A DNA stretch of 64,000 nt from Tundrisphaera sp051175315 (GCF_051175315.1 NZ_CP195100.1:1364001-1428000); one strand, 5' to 3'. Positions 43,626 through 51,555 are shown, counted from the stretch's first letter. The notes: generated from the sequence alone by a model not told the origin. Translations and numbers: made by a program.

Positions 43626-44961
43626 GGGGAGGCTCCTCCTTGGTGTAGATGACCTTGGGCCCTTCGGGCTCGGCCGGGGGGATCGGGGTCCGGACGGCCA
43701 GGTTCGCCACCAGCCCGAGGCCGGCCAGGACCGCCACCACCCACCCGGCGACGGCGGCATACCAGGCCATGTCATACTTCTGGGCGATCTTGCCGGCGTC
43801 GGACTCCTCGCGGGCCCGCAGCCGGTCCTTCTGCTGGCCGATCTCGGTGAGCAGGCTATCGATCTTGCGATCGGCCTCGGCCTTCTTGTCGGCCAGTTCC
43901 TTGACCGAGAGGTCGAGCCGGCGGGCCTCGGCGGCCAGGACGTGGTTCTGCGTCTCCTGGTCGGCGACTTTGATCTTCAAGGCATCGCGATCGGCCAGGG
44001 TTCTGGAATAGTTCTCCAGAAAGGTCTTGGGATTCGATCCCGGGTCGGCGCGGGAGGCCAGGGCATCCAGGGCGATCCGCTGGGCCTCGTCGGTCCGCGC
44101 CACGGACTGCTGGATCCGGTCCAGGGCCTCGGTCTGGCGGCCGAGCCCCTGCTGGAGCAGGTAGAGCCAGGTGACGGCGACGGCCAGGACCGCGCCGGCG
44201 AACAGGCCCAGGACGCCGAACGTGGCCGCGGCCTGCGCCCGGTCGATCGACGAGGAGGCGGCTTGATGGGGTCGGCTCAGCATGGCGATCAGCTCCGCCT
44301 CCAGACGGGGGGAAAGGGCACCGCCCCCGCCCGCGTCACCATTGGGGATCGATTCCAGGTCGTTGGCCAGGCGTGCCAGGGCGAGCCGCTCGGATCGGTC
44401 GGCCGACAGGTAGAAGCCGCCCAGCTGGACGATGCTCTCCCCCCGCCACTGGAAGAAGCCCCGATCCTGGCGGATCGGGTCGACCACATAGGCCACCTGG
44501 AGCGGCTGGGCGAAGAAGTTGCGGTGGATGAACAGGTCGTGGCTCGACAGGAAGATCCCGAAGTCCGGGTGGGTGTGATACCAGCCCACGATGTCGAGCC
44601 CGGGGTGGAGCCGGTCGCGCTCGCGGGAGATCTCCTCCCACGAGTCGTGCGTGTAGGTGAAGCTGGCCTGGGTGTTCTCGTAGTGCTTGGCTTCGAGCGA
44701 CTCGGTCACCCGGACGAACGGGCGGCCGGTCGCCTCGTCGATGCATTCCTGGCCCAGCAGGATTCCGCCCAGTTCGACGCCGGTGTCGCGGAGCGCATGG
44801 CGTTCGATGGCGTCGGCCGCCCGGCGATCCAGGAAGATCGGCAGGTCGTCGGGGCCGGGCACCGCGTAGGCCACGCACGCCATGCGGCGATCGAGGTCTG
44901 GGCGGGTGGCCCGGACCGGCTCGCGATACTGGATGTCGCCGAAGACGATGTCGTCGCTCAC
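43612..44961 (-). CDS. JAMM/JAB metalloprotease with membrane anchor and coiled coil (DUB-like)
   Basis: A 449-residue protein. The N-terminal MPN domain carries all zinc ligands of a JAMM deubiquitinase: Glu64 in VELGGILLG, and H-x-H-x7-S-x2-D as His129, His131, Ser139, Asp142 (GWYHTHPDFGIFLSSHD). After about residue 200 there is a membrane segment (VLGLFAGAVLAVAVTWLYLL), a helical region with coiled-coil character (SVKELADKKAEADRKIDSLL), and a second membrane segment (AAVAGWVVAVLAGLGLVANL) near the end, so the enzyme is fixed to the membrane. The family removes or processes ubiquitin-like proteins. Its GTG start overlaps the E1 stop (GTGA), and its stop is overlapped by the M48 gene. The role as DUB for the Ub-like protein of this cluster is inferred. 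Confidence 0.9.
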   Translation of the reverse strand: MSDDIVFGDIQYREPVRATRPDLDRRMACVAYAVPGPDDLPIFLDRRAADAIERHALRDTGVELGGILLGQECIDEATGRPFVRVTESLEAKHYENTQASFTYTHDSWEEISRERDRLHPGLDIVGWYHTHPDFGIFLSSHDLFIHRNFFAQPLQVAYVVDPIRQDRGFFQWRGESIVQLGGFYLSADRSERLALARLANDLESIPNGDAGGGGALSPRLEAELIAMLSRPHQAASSSIDRAQAAATFGVLGLFAGAVLAVAVTWLYLLQQGLGRQTEALDRIQQSVARTDEAQRIALDALASRADPGSNPKTFLENYSRTLADRDALKIKVADQETQNHVLAAEARRLDLSVKELADKKAEADRKIDSLLTEIGQQKDRLRAREESDAGKIAQKYDMAWYAAVAGWVVAVLAGLGLVANLAVRTPIPPAEPEGPKVIYTKEEPPHSIT

Positions 44962-46238
44962 GCCGGTTCGCCCCCCGGCCTCGGCCGTCCGAAGCCCCGG
45001 ACGCGGTCGGCCTCCAGGAGGAAGAAGCCCGACCCCTCGGCCCCGTCCACCCGGACGATGTCGAAGGCCGGGATGCCCAGGTCCGCCAGCGGCCGCGCCG
45101 CGAGTTCCGAGCCTTCGGCGACCTCGCTCACGATCTCCGGCCGCCCCGCCTCGCCGCATCCGGGGCAGATGGCCTCGGCCATGCCGACCTTGGTCCGGGG
45201 CCGGAAGACCTCGCGGCGGGCGTCGCACCTCGGGCAGACGATGGCCGTGACGAGGTCACGCTCCAGGGGGAGCGTCAGCGGGCCGGCCAGGGTCTCCCGG
45301 GCGAGTTCGAACAGCCGATCCGCCGTGGCATCGTGGCCGATCGGCAGCGGCTCGGGGGCGGGATAGGTCTCGTGGCTCAGGCAATCTTCCCGGAACGGGA
45401 GCTTGGTCGAATAGAACTGGTTGGTCACGCCGTTGAAGACCAGGATGCTCCCGGCGGCGACGGCCATCCCGTGGACGATCTTGAGCGCCTCCTGGACCTC
45501 CAGGGCGCCCATCATCGAGGCGATCGTCGGCGCCGTGGGCACCTTGCCTTCGAGGATCTGGTCGCGGCGGAGGAGGGGGCAACTATATCGGACGTTCAGG
45601 AGCTGATAGTCCCGGGCCGTCATCCCGCACTCGTAGCAGGCCGAGTCGGGCGGGACGAACACCTTGACGACCCCCTGGATCTCCTGGATGCCCGAGTCGA
45701 CCCAGGGCGTGCCGACCTTCCAGCACTGGCGGTTGACCCAGAGTCGGGCCTCGCGGTTGTCCAGGCAGCCGATCACCACGTCGACGTCGGCGAACAGGCC
45801 GAGGCCGAGGTCGGTGATCACGTCCCCCCGGATCGGGTGGAAGGCGACCTCGGGGTTGATCTCGGCCGCCCGTTCCGCCGCGACCTCGGCCTTGGGCCGA
45901 CCACCATCGGAGAGCCGGAACAGGACCGAGCGCGACAGGTTGGACGGCTCGACCTCATCGAGGTCGATCACGATCACCGTGCCGACGCCCAGCAGGGCCA
46001 GGTTCTTGAGGACCTCGTTGCCCAGCGCCCCGGCCCCGACGACCAGGATCCGGGCCGCGGCCAGCTTCTCCTGCCGCCACCAGGGGATGAGTCGAAGCCG
46101 GCCGTAGCGGTCCTCTTCGTCGATGATCAGGTCGGGTGCGTCGGCGTCGGCGTCGGAGGACGTCCGGTCGGCCGGGGGGTGGACCGCGTCCCCGGGTTCG
46201 TCATCGAGGAAGGTCAGGGGAGGGGACTCGTCCATCAT
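44958..46238 (-). CDS. E1-like ThiF/MoeB/UBA-family adenylyltransferase
   Basis: A 426-residue activating enzyme. Residues 64-110 hold the Rossmann ATP site GAGALGNE (68-75) and DLDEVEPSNLSR with Asp92, Asp94 and Arg103; Lys116 and CLDNREAR (158-165) complete the nucleotide site. CYEC (201-204) and Cys220 in RYSCPLLRRD follow, then TAPTIASMMGALEVQEALKI, the end of the E1 fold; Cys220 is the best candidate for the thioester Cys. A separate C-terminal zinc ribbon has CPRC (335-338) and CPGC (358-361). E1 enzymes adenylate the C-terminus of a ubiquitin-like protein and pass it to the E2. The gene follows the E2 gene by 45 bases and overlaps the JAMM gene. Confidence 0.92.
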   Translation of the reverse strand: MMDESPPLTFLDDEPGDAVHPPADRTSSDADADAPDLIIDEEDRYGRLRLIPWWRQEKLAAARILVVGAGALGNEVLKNLALLGVGTVIVIDLDEVEPSNLSRSVLFRLSDGGRPKAEVAAERAAEINPEVAFHPIRGDVITDLGLGLFADVDVVIGCLDNREARLWVNRQCWKVGTPWVDSGIQEIQGVVKVFVPPDSACYECGMTARDYQLLNVRYSCPLLRRDQILEGKVPTAPTIASMMGALEVQEALKIVHGMAVAAGSILVFNGVTNQFYSTKLPFREDCLSHETYPAPEPLPIGHDATADRLFELARETLAGPLTLPLERDLVTAIVCPRCDARREVFRPRTKVGMAEAICPGCGEAGRPEIVSEVAEGSELAARPLADLGIPAFDIVRVDGAEGSGFFLLEADRVRGFGRPRPGGEPA

Positions 46239-46283
46239 GATCTCGGGCGACGCGGGGCAGGGGGTCGGGTCCAGGTCCGCCGG

Positions 46284-46937
46284 TCAGTCCAGGAAGACGA
46301 CCTCTTCGGGCTCCGGGCGCGGGGGGGGCGGCGGCTGGCGAGGCGCGGCGGGCACGCCGATCTCCATGTCGAGGAACTGGGCCGGGCCCTCCTCCGCCAG
46401 CCCGCCCTTCGCGATGTCCTGGGCCGACGGCGGGTCGACCCGCCCCAGGCTGGCGCGGGAGTCGCGCAACGGGCGGGCATCGATGGGGAACCGGAAGGTG
46501 GACTGGTTGGCGGCCCACTGGGCGGCCTCCCGGTTGTACGGGCTGCGGATGTCGTAGTTCTGGAACCGGGCCATATCCCAGAGCATCACGCACAGCTCGT
46601 CCAGGGCCAGGCTGGGGACCCAGTGGGTGCCGTAGGCCCCCAGGCAGACCATGCCGATCTCGGAGATGTTGGGGTGGTAGATCGGCGTGAGCCATCGGAC
46701 CTCGGGCATGGTCCGTGGGTAGCCGGCCCCGAGCTTGATCTCGACCTGGTGCTGGTCCCGGGCCACGACCTTGCCCCGGTCGCGGGCCAGGCTCTTGCCC
46801 TGGAACGTGATCAGGTACTGCTGGGGCAGCACCCCGTTGGGGCGGAAGCTGAAGACCGAGCTCTCGGCCCTCAGCCGTTCGAGGGCGGCCAGGTCGGAGC
46901 GGAGTCGGCGGATTCGCGGCGATTCATAGGTCGACAT
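46284..46937 (-). CDS. E2-like ubiquitin-conjugating enzyme
   Basis: A 217-residue protein with an E2 (UBC) fold at about 10-150. The core is unmistakable: YPRTMPEVRWLTPIYHPN, with HPN at 88-90, then GMVCLGAYG with Cys98 at the place of the catalytic cysteine, then a Trp and the crossover helices (LCVMLWDMARFQNYDIRSP). The C-terminal 60 residues are low complexity, with a Pro run and an acidic end (EPEEVVFLD). This E2 would take the Ub-like protein from the E1 by thioester transfer. GAGGGGGG lies upstream of the ATG. It stands between the Ub-like and the E1 genes. E2s are rare in bacteria outside such clusters. Confidence 0.92.
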   Translation of the reverse strand: MSTYESPRIRRLRSDLAALERLRAESSVFSFRPNGVLPQQYLITFQGKSLARDRGKVVARDQHQVEIKLGAGYPRTMPEVRWLTPIYHPNISEIGMVCLGAYGTHWVPSLALDELCVMLWDMARFQNYDIRSPYNREAAQWAANQSTFRFPIDARPLRDSRASLGRVDPPSAQDIAKGGLAEEGPAQFLDMEIGVPAAPRQPPPPPRPEPEEVVFLD

Positions 46938-46998
46938 CGGTCGACAACCCCCCTCGGGGACGGGCCAGGGACGGGGCGACGCGGGGCGGACGAGCCGA

Positions 46999-47298
46999 TC
47001 AGTCCGAGCCGGCCACGACTTCCGGGTAGACGATCAGGTGGTCGCCGTTCTGCACGCCGGCCTCGACCAGCGTCTGGCTCTCGACCAGGCGCCGGCCGCC
47101 TTCCTTGTGGTCGAGCGAGTAGCTCATCGGCTGGCCATCGGGGCTGGTGGCCGGCAGGTTCATCTTGGTGATGATGTTGGGCAAGATCCGGCTGACCGGC
47201 ACGCTGAAGGCGATGACGGCTTTGACCGACTTGGCCCCGGTCTGGTCCAGGAACGTGACCTGGATCCCCGAGGCATCCGAATTTCCGCCATATGACAT
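46999..47298 (-). CDS. Ubiquitin-like beta-grasp protein (YukD-type)
   Basis: A 99-residue protein resembling YukD/ubiquitin: strands IQVTFLDQTGAKS (12-24) and AVIAFSVPVSRILPNI (28-42, the helix start), then LPATSPDGQPMSYSLDHK, GRRLVESQTLVEAGVQNGD and HLIVYPE, i.e. the beta-beta-alpha-beta-beta-beta order of the fold with the L-x-x-x-x-T-L-x-E-x-G-V-x-x-G-D turn. The first ten residues are a flexible leader. The end is VVAGSD, with no Gly-Gly; removal of Ser98-Asp99 would leave a C-terminal Gly97. The ATG at 47298 has GGAGG upstream. Earlier, in-frame codons are open but not coding in character. As the modifier of this cluster it would be activated by the E1. Confidence 0.85.
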   Translation of the reverse strand: MSYGGNSDASGIQVTFLDQTGAKSVKAVIAFSVPVSRILPNIITKMNLPATSPDGQPMSYSLDHKEGGRRLVESQTLVEAGVQNGDHLIVYPEVVAGSD

Positions 47299-47458
47299 GA
47301 GCAGGGTTCCTCCACTCCCCCATTCGTCGGCCGCCGGGCAATATTCGGGCGGGTCGGTCGCGAATTGGTCGCCCCGAGCAAGTCCCAGGATACTCGCGCG
47401 GACCCGATGCGGGAATGGTCCAGGGGGATCTTGATCCGATTTCCGAACGCGTCCCGGA

Positions 47459-48289
47459 TCATCCGGGAACGCACGACTTCCCCTTGCACCCGAAGATCGA
47501 GCAGGCGCCGATGAATTCCCAGCAATCGCGATGATGGGGCGTCCGGCAGGCGGTGCAGACCACCCGGGGGTCGTCCCCGATCTCCACGCCGCAGACCTTG
47601 CAGATCGGGGGGCCGGCATCCTCGGGGGCGGCCGGTCCGGCGTCCACGATCGCCACCCCCTCGCCGATCCGGGCGGCGACCCCGGCCTGCAACCCGTCGT
47701 GCAACGCCAGCGCCTCGCGGACCCCGGCGGCGAGCAGCTCGGGCTTGAGGCCGAGGTTGGTGTCGACCTGCACCAGCATCCGCTCGGGATTGATGGAAAC
47801 CAGCATCCCGCCCGGCGGGCCGAGCCGCTGGAGGTTGGCGATCGCCCAGCGCACCGGCGCGACCAGGAAGTCGCGGGCCATCTCGGGGTCGTTGGCCTGG
47901 ACCACGAACCCGCGATCGAACTCGGAATCCCCCACCCGGATCGGCCGGGTCCCCTTGGGCGGCTGCGCCGGGGAAGGCCGGCCCACCGGGGCCAGTTCGA
48001 GCCGGAACGGCAGGCCCCGGGCGAACCGGACGACCACGCGGGTCCGGGGGATGGTCGGCTGCCCGGGGACGATCGGCGCCAGGCCGACGCGGACCAGCGC
48101 ACCGTGATGGGTGAAGCTCACGGTCGGGGGGTCGGACATCCCCCGGTTCTCGTACTTCCCGCGATACTGGGCCGCCAGCTGGCGATAGGCCCGGAACCGG
48201 GTCCCGGCGATACCGCCGGCGACCTTGGCGCAGACCCGCACGAAGGCGTAGGCGAGGGCGATGAAGACGATCAGGACGATCCAGCCCAC
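47459..48289 (-). CDS. Membrane-anchored RING-like (Prok-RING) protein, E3 candidate
   Basis: A 276-residue protein with an N-terminal membrane segment (IVLIVFIALAYAFVRVC, residues 4-20), a central alpha/beta domain of unknown type (about 60-220), and a C-terminal zinc-binding module: Cys230-x2-Cys233, Cys245-x2-Cys248, His252/253, Cys256, Cys263, Cys268 and Cys273 (PHHRDCWEFIGACSIFGC). The order Cys-pair, Cys-pair, His-x-x-Cys-Trp, Cys...Gly-Cys is that of the treble-clef Prok-RING family that has been found next to E1/E2/JAB genes in bacteria. It could act as E3 at the membrane. The GTG at 48289 has GGAG upstream, and a good promoter lies about 45 bases before it. First gene of the cluster. 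Confidence 0.82.
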   Translation of the reverse strand: MGWIVLIVFIALAYAFVRVCAKVAGGIAGTRFRAYRQLAAQYRGKYENRGMSDPPTVSFTHHGALVRVGLAPIVPGQPTIPRTRVVVRFARGLPFRLELAPVGRPSPAQPPKGTRPIRVGDSEFDRGFVVQANDPEMARDFLVAPVRWAIANLQRLGPPGGMLVSINPERMLVQVDTNLGLKPELLAAGVREALALHDGLQAGVAARIGEGVAIVDAGPAAPEDAGPPICKVCGVEIGDDPRVVCTACRTPHHRDCWEFIGACSIFGCKGKSCVPG

Positions 48290-48333
48290 GTCGCAATTCT
48301 CCGTCTCTCACGCCGATCGGCCGCCCAACGACG

Positions 48334-48362
48334 AGTGTACGCCCGGCGTCCCCCGCATGCAA
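48334..48362 (-). promoter_or_regulatory. Promoter of the ubiquitin-like conjugation cluster
   Basis: On the minus strand TTGCAT (48357-48362), 17 bases, TACACT (48334-48339). Transcription would start near 48327, giving a leader of about 38 bases to the GTG of the RING-like gene. No other promoter of this quality is seen inside the cluster; the 160-base gap before the Ub-like gene could hold a second one. Confidence 0.6.
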
Positions 48363-48446
48363 CCATCGGGATCGCCTATCGCCCCGGCGTCGATCTGCGA
48401 TACGATCGCGTCGATGGGTGGGACCGGGCGCGAGAGGGGGCGGATC

Positions 48447-49313
48447 GTGGATCGGCAGTCGGGCGGGATCGATGCGGCCACGCGGGGGCGGCTCTGCGTG
48501 CTGGCGGCGGCGGTGATGTGGAGCCTCAGCGGCGTCCTGACCAAGGGCCTGGCGATGGACGGGGCGCCGATCGCCTTCTATCGCGGCCTGTTCGGGGGGC
48601 TCGCCCTGCTGCCGTTCGTCCCGGCCCGGGACCGGGCGTTCCGGCCCCGGATGCTGCTGATGGCGCTGGTCTTCGCCGTGATGACCGGGCTCTACCTGGC
48701 CGCGATGAAGGCGACCACGGCGGCCAACGCGATCTTCCTCCAGTCGTCGGCGATCTTCTGGGTGATCCCGATCGGCTACCTGGCCCTGCGCGAACGGCCG
48801 GACCGGCTGTCGATGGCCGGGGTCGCCGTGGCGCTGGTGGGCATCGCCCTGATCGTGGCCCGGGGCCGCGACGGCCGCCCCGGGGAAGGGGTGGGCATCG
48901 CGCTGGGGCTGGCCAGCGGGGTGGCCTTCGCGGCGGTCCTCGTCGCGATTCGCTGCTTCCGCGACCTCGACCCGGCCTGGCTCAGCGCCTTCAACAACCT
49001 CGGGGGGGCGGCGTTCCTGGGCCTGTGGATCGTGGCGACGACGGGCTCCCTGCCGATCCCTTCCGGGGGGCAGTGGCCGACCCTTGTCCTGTTCGGCGTG
49101 GTCCAGATGGCGATCCCTTACATCCTCTTCGCCCGGGGCCTGCGGCACGTCTCGGCCGCCGAGGCCGGATTGATCGGGCTGGTCGAGCCGATCCTGAACC
49201 CGCTCTGGGTCTACCTCCAGCACGGCGAGCGTCCGGCCGACTCGACGATGATCGGGGGGGTGTTCCTGATCCTCGGGGTGGCCGTCGGTTCGCTGCCGAG
49301 GCGGCGCCGCTGA
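48447..49313 (+). CDS. DMT-superfamily (EamA) transporter
   Basis: Inner-membrane protein of 288 residues with ten hydrophobic segments in two EamA repeats. The start AAAVMWSLSGVLTKGLAMDG and the FYRGLFGGLALLPF segment are typical of repeat 1, and GVAFAAVLVAIRCF with AAEAGLIGLVEPILNPLW of repeat 2 (the EP motif at the end). Substrate unknown; amino acid or metabolite export is common. I chose the GTG at 48447 with GAGGGGG upstream; an ATG at 48414 would add 11 residues. It is divergent from the ubiquitin-like cluster. Confidence 0.85.
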   Translation: MDRQSGGIDAATRGRLCVLAAAVMWSLSGVLTKGLAMDGAPIAFYRGLFGGLALLPFVPARDRAFRPRMLLMALVFAVMTGLYLAAMKATTAANAIFLQSSAIFWVIPIGYLALRERPDRLSMAGVAVALVGIALIVARGRDGRPGEGVGIALGLASGVAFAAVLVAIRCFRDLDPAWLSAFNNLGGAAFLGLWIVATTGSLPIPSGGQWPTLVLFGVVQMAIPYILFARGLRHVSAAEAGLIGLVEPILNPLWVYLQHGERPADSTMIGGVFLILGVAVGSLPRRRR

Positions 49314-49341
49314 CCCGCCCGGTATTTTGACAAATCGACCC

Positions 49342-49369
49342 TGGACCTTCTGTCCGCCCCGCCTACAAC
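49342..49369 (+). promoter_or_regulatory. Candidate promoter for the fasciclin gene
   Basis: TGGACC (49342-49347), 16 bases, TACAAC (49364-49369). A TTGACA stands a little further up (49327-49332) but has no partner at the right distance. The leader would be about 80 bases. Confidence 0.35.
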
Positions 49370-49455
49370 GCCCCAGCGAGGGGACGGCGGCCGGGTTTCA
49401 TGCGTCGCCGGACCACTCTTTCATCCCACCACGCACACCTTGAGAGTCGACACCC

Positions 49456-49938
49456 ATGTCCAAGTTCCTTGGCCTCGTGTTCGCCTGCGCCCTGGCCACG
49501 CCCGCCTTCGCCGCCGACAAGGACATCGTGGACACCGCCGTGGCCGCGGGCAAGTTCAAGACGCTGGTCGCCGCCGTTAAGGCCGCCGACCTCGTCGAGA
49601 CGCTCAAGGGCGACGGACCGTTCACGGTGCTCGCCCCGACCGACGAGGCCTTCGATAAGCTCCCCGAGGGCACGGTCGAGAGCCTGCTCAAGCCCGAGAA
49701 CAAGGACAAGCTGGTCGCCGTCCTCACCTACCACGTCATCCCCTCCAAGGTGATGGCCGCCGACGTGGTCAAGCTCGACGGCAAGGAAGTCAAGACCGTG
49801 CAGAAGTCCACGGTCCCCATCACCGTCAAGGGCGACAACGTGATGATCGGCAAGGCCAAGGTCGTGAAGACCGACATCGCCTGCTCCAACGGCGTGATCC
49901 ACGTGATCGACACCGTGCTGCTGCCGCCGTCCAAGTAA
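49456..49938 (+). CDS. Exported fasciclin (FAS1) domain protein
   Basis: A 160-residue exported protein: signal peptide (FLGLVFACALATPAFA, cut after Ala-Phe-Ala) and one full FAS1 domain. It has the H1 motif FTVLAPTDEAFDKLP, the LVAVLTYHVIPSKV stretch with the conserved Tyr-His, and the H2-type end NGVIHVIDTVLLPPS. Such single-domain proteins act in adhesion or bind small ligands at the surface; no gene nearby narrows the role. High use of AAG and GTC codons suggests strong expression. A hairpin terminator follows. Confidence 0.9.
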   Translation: MSKFLGLVFACALATPAFAADKDIVDTAVAAGKFKTLVAAVKAADLVETLKGDGPFTVLAPTDEAFDKLPEGTVESLLKPENKDKLVAVLTYHVIPSKVMAADVVKLDGKEVKTVQKSTVPITVKGDNVMIGKAKVVKTDIACSNGVIHVIDTVLLPPSK

Positions 49939-49962
49939 GCCCGGACGGCCCGCACACCACCT

Positions 49963-49996
49963 CGAAGCCCGCCCGGCCCCGGCCCGGCGGGCTTCG
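49963..49996 (+). terminator. Hairpin terminator after the fasciclin gene
   Basis: CGAAGCCCGCC (49963-49973) pairs perfectly with GGCGGGCTTCG (49986-49996) over a 12-base loop. It is followed by TCGCGTTTCG, a weak T-run. It sits 25 bases after the stop. Confidence 0.6.
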
Positions 49997-50091
49997 TCGC
50001 GTTTCGTCCATGCGGCACCCGGGATCGGCGGGTACCATGAGGGGCCGATGTCGCCCGCCCTGGTCCCCGGATCCCCCACGAGGTTGCCGCC

Positions 50092-51555
50092 ATGCGTCCC
50101 CCGAGATGCTCCCCCGGCCGGTTCGGCTGGTTGCCACCCCTCGCCGTCGCGCTCGCGTCGCTCATGGGCGAGGGCCGGGCACCCGCGGCGGAGAGGCCCA
50201 ACATCCTGTTCGTCTTCACCGATGACCAGCGATGGGACGCGATGGGCGCGGTCCAGCGCGAGCAAGGGGACCAGGCCCGGTTCCCCTGGTTCCGGACGCC
50301 CGCCATGGACCGGCTGGCCGCCGAGGGGGCCCGGTTCCGCAACGCCTTCGTGGTCAACTCGCTCTGCGCCCCGAGCCGGGCCAACTTCCTCACCGGCCGC
50401 TACAGCCACCTCAACGGGGTGGCCAACAACCACACCCCGTTCCCCGTCGAGAGCGTGACCTTCGCGAGCCTGCTCAGGGACGCCGGCTACGCCACGGGCT
50501 ACGTGGGCAAGTGGCACATGGGCCTGCAACGCGGGAAGCGGCCGGGATTCGACTTCTCGGCCAGCTTCGTCGGCCAGGGCCGGTACGTCGACTGCCCGTT
50601 CGAGATCGACGGCGTGGCCACCCCCTCCGAGGGCTGGGTCGACGATCGCTCGACCGACCATGCGATCCGGTTCATGGAAACCAGGCGCGACGCCCCGTTC
50701 GCGCTGGTGGTCGGGTTCAAAGCCTGCCACGGGCCGTTCGACCCGCCGGATCGGGCCAGGGATCGCTTCGCCGGCGCGGTCGCCCGGCCGCCGGCGAACC
50801 GGGACGCACCGGCCATCTACCGGGCCGCGATCGCCGATCCGCCGAAGGCCGCCGCCAAGAAGTCGGCGACCAAGAAGGCCAGGAACGCCGCCAACAACTC
50901 GCAGGAGGCGCAGCGGGCGGGGGTCAACCTGAACTACTTCCGCTGCATCTCGGCGGCCGACGACAACCTGGGGCGTCTGCTCGACGCGCTCGACCGGCTC
51001 GGGATCGCCGACAACACCGTCGTGATCTTCGCCAGCGACAACGGCTATTACCTGGGCGAGCACGGCCTCGGCGACAAGCGGACCGCCTACGACGAGAGCC
51101 TGCGCATCCCGCTCCTGGTCCGCTACCCGAAGCTCGGCGCCCGGGGGAAGACGATCGACGCGATGGCCCTGAACATCGACCTGGCGCCCACGCTGCTCGA
51201 CCTCGCGGGCGTGCCCGTCCCGGCGGAGATGCAGGGGAGGAGCTGGCGTCCCTTGCTGGAAGGGCGGCCGGCCGACTGGCGGAAGGCCTGGCTCTACGAA
51301 TACTTCAAGGAGGCCAACTTCGCCGCCCCGACGGTCGTCGCCGTCCGCACCGACTCCGCCAAGCTCATCACCTACCCCGGCCACGAGGATTGGACCGAGG
51401 TCTTCGACCTCCGCGCCGACCCGCACGAAATGTCCAACCTCGCCGCAGACCCGGCCCGCAGGGCGCTCCGCGACGAGCTTGAGGCCGAGCTGGCCCGGCT
51501 CAAGGCGGCCGAAGGGTTCAAGATCCCGGCCTATGCCGATGAACCCAACCCCTGA
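50092..51555 (+). CDS. Exported Cys-type sulfatase
   Basis: A 487-residue alkaline-phosphatase-fold sulfatase that removes sulfate from a sulfated carbohydrate or ester. The N-terminus is a signal peptide (PPLAVALASLMGEGRAPAA). NILFVFTDDQR gives the metal-binding Asp44-Asp45, and LCAPSRANFLTGRY holds Cys92-A-P-S-R, the site turned into formylglycine by a maturase not seen here. VGKWHMG and ASDNGYYLGEHG follow, with metal and sulfate ligands. Substrate unknown; planctomycetes carry many such enzymes for algal or other sulfated glycans. A KKSATKKARNAANNS insertion near 255-270 is unusual. It converges with groEL. Confidence 0.9.
   Translation: MRPPRCSPGRFGWLPPLAVALASLMGEGRAPAAERPNILFVFTDDQRWDAMGAVQREQGDQARFPWFRTPAMDRLAAEGARFRNAFVVNSLCAPSRANFLTGRYSHLNGVANNHTPFPVESVTFASLLRDAGYATGYVGKWHMGLQRGKRPGFDFSASFVGQGRYVDCPFEIDGVATPSEGWVDDRSTDHAIRFMETRRDAPFALVVGFKACHGPFDPPDRARDRFAGAVARPPANRDAPAIYRAAIADPPKAAAKKSATKKARNAANNSQEAQRAGVNLNYFRCISAADDNLGRLLDALDRLGIADNTVVIFASDNGYYLGEHGLGDKRTAYDESLRIPLLVRYPKLGARGKTIDAMALNIDLAPTLLDLAGVPVPAEMQGRSWRPLLEGRPADWRKAWLYEYFKEANFAAPTVVAVRTDSAKLITYPGHEDWTEVFDLRADPHEMSNLAADPARRALRDELEAELARLKAAEGFKIPAYADEPNP

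Noticed and set aside
47160..49223. 687-residue minus-strand frame through the RING-like and DMT genes
   Set aside because: It is in another frame than the RING-like protein and has only Arg/Gly/Pro-rich low-complexity sequence.
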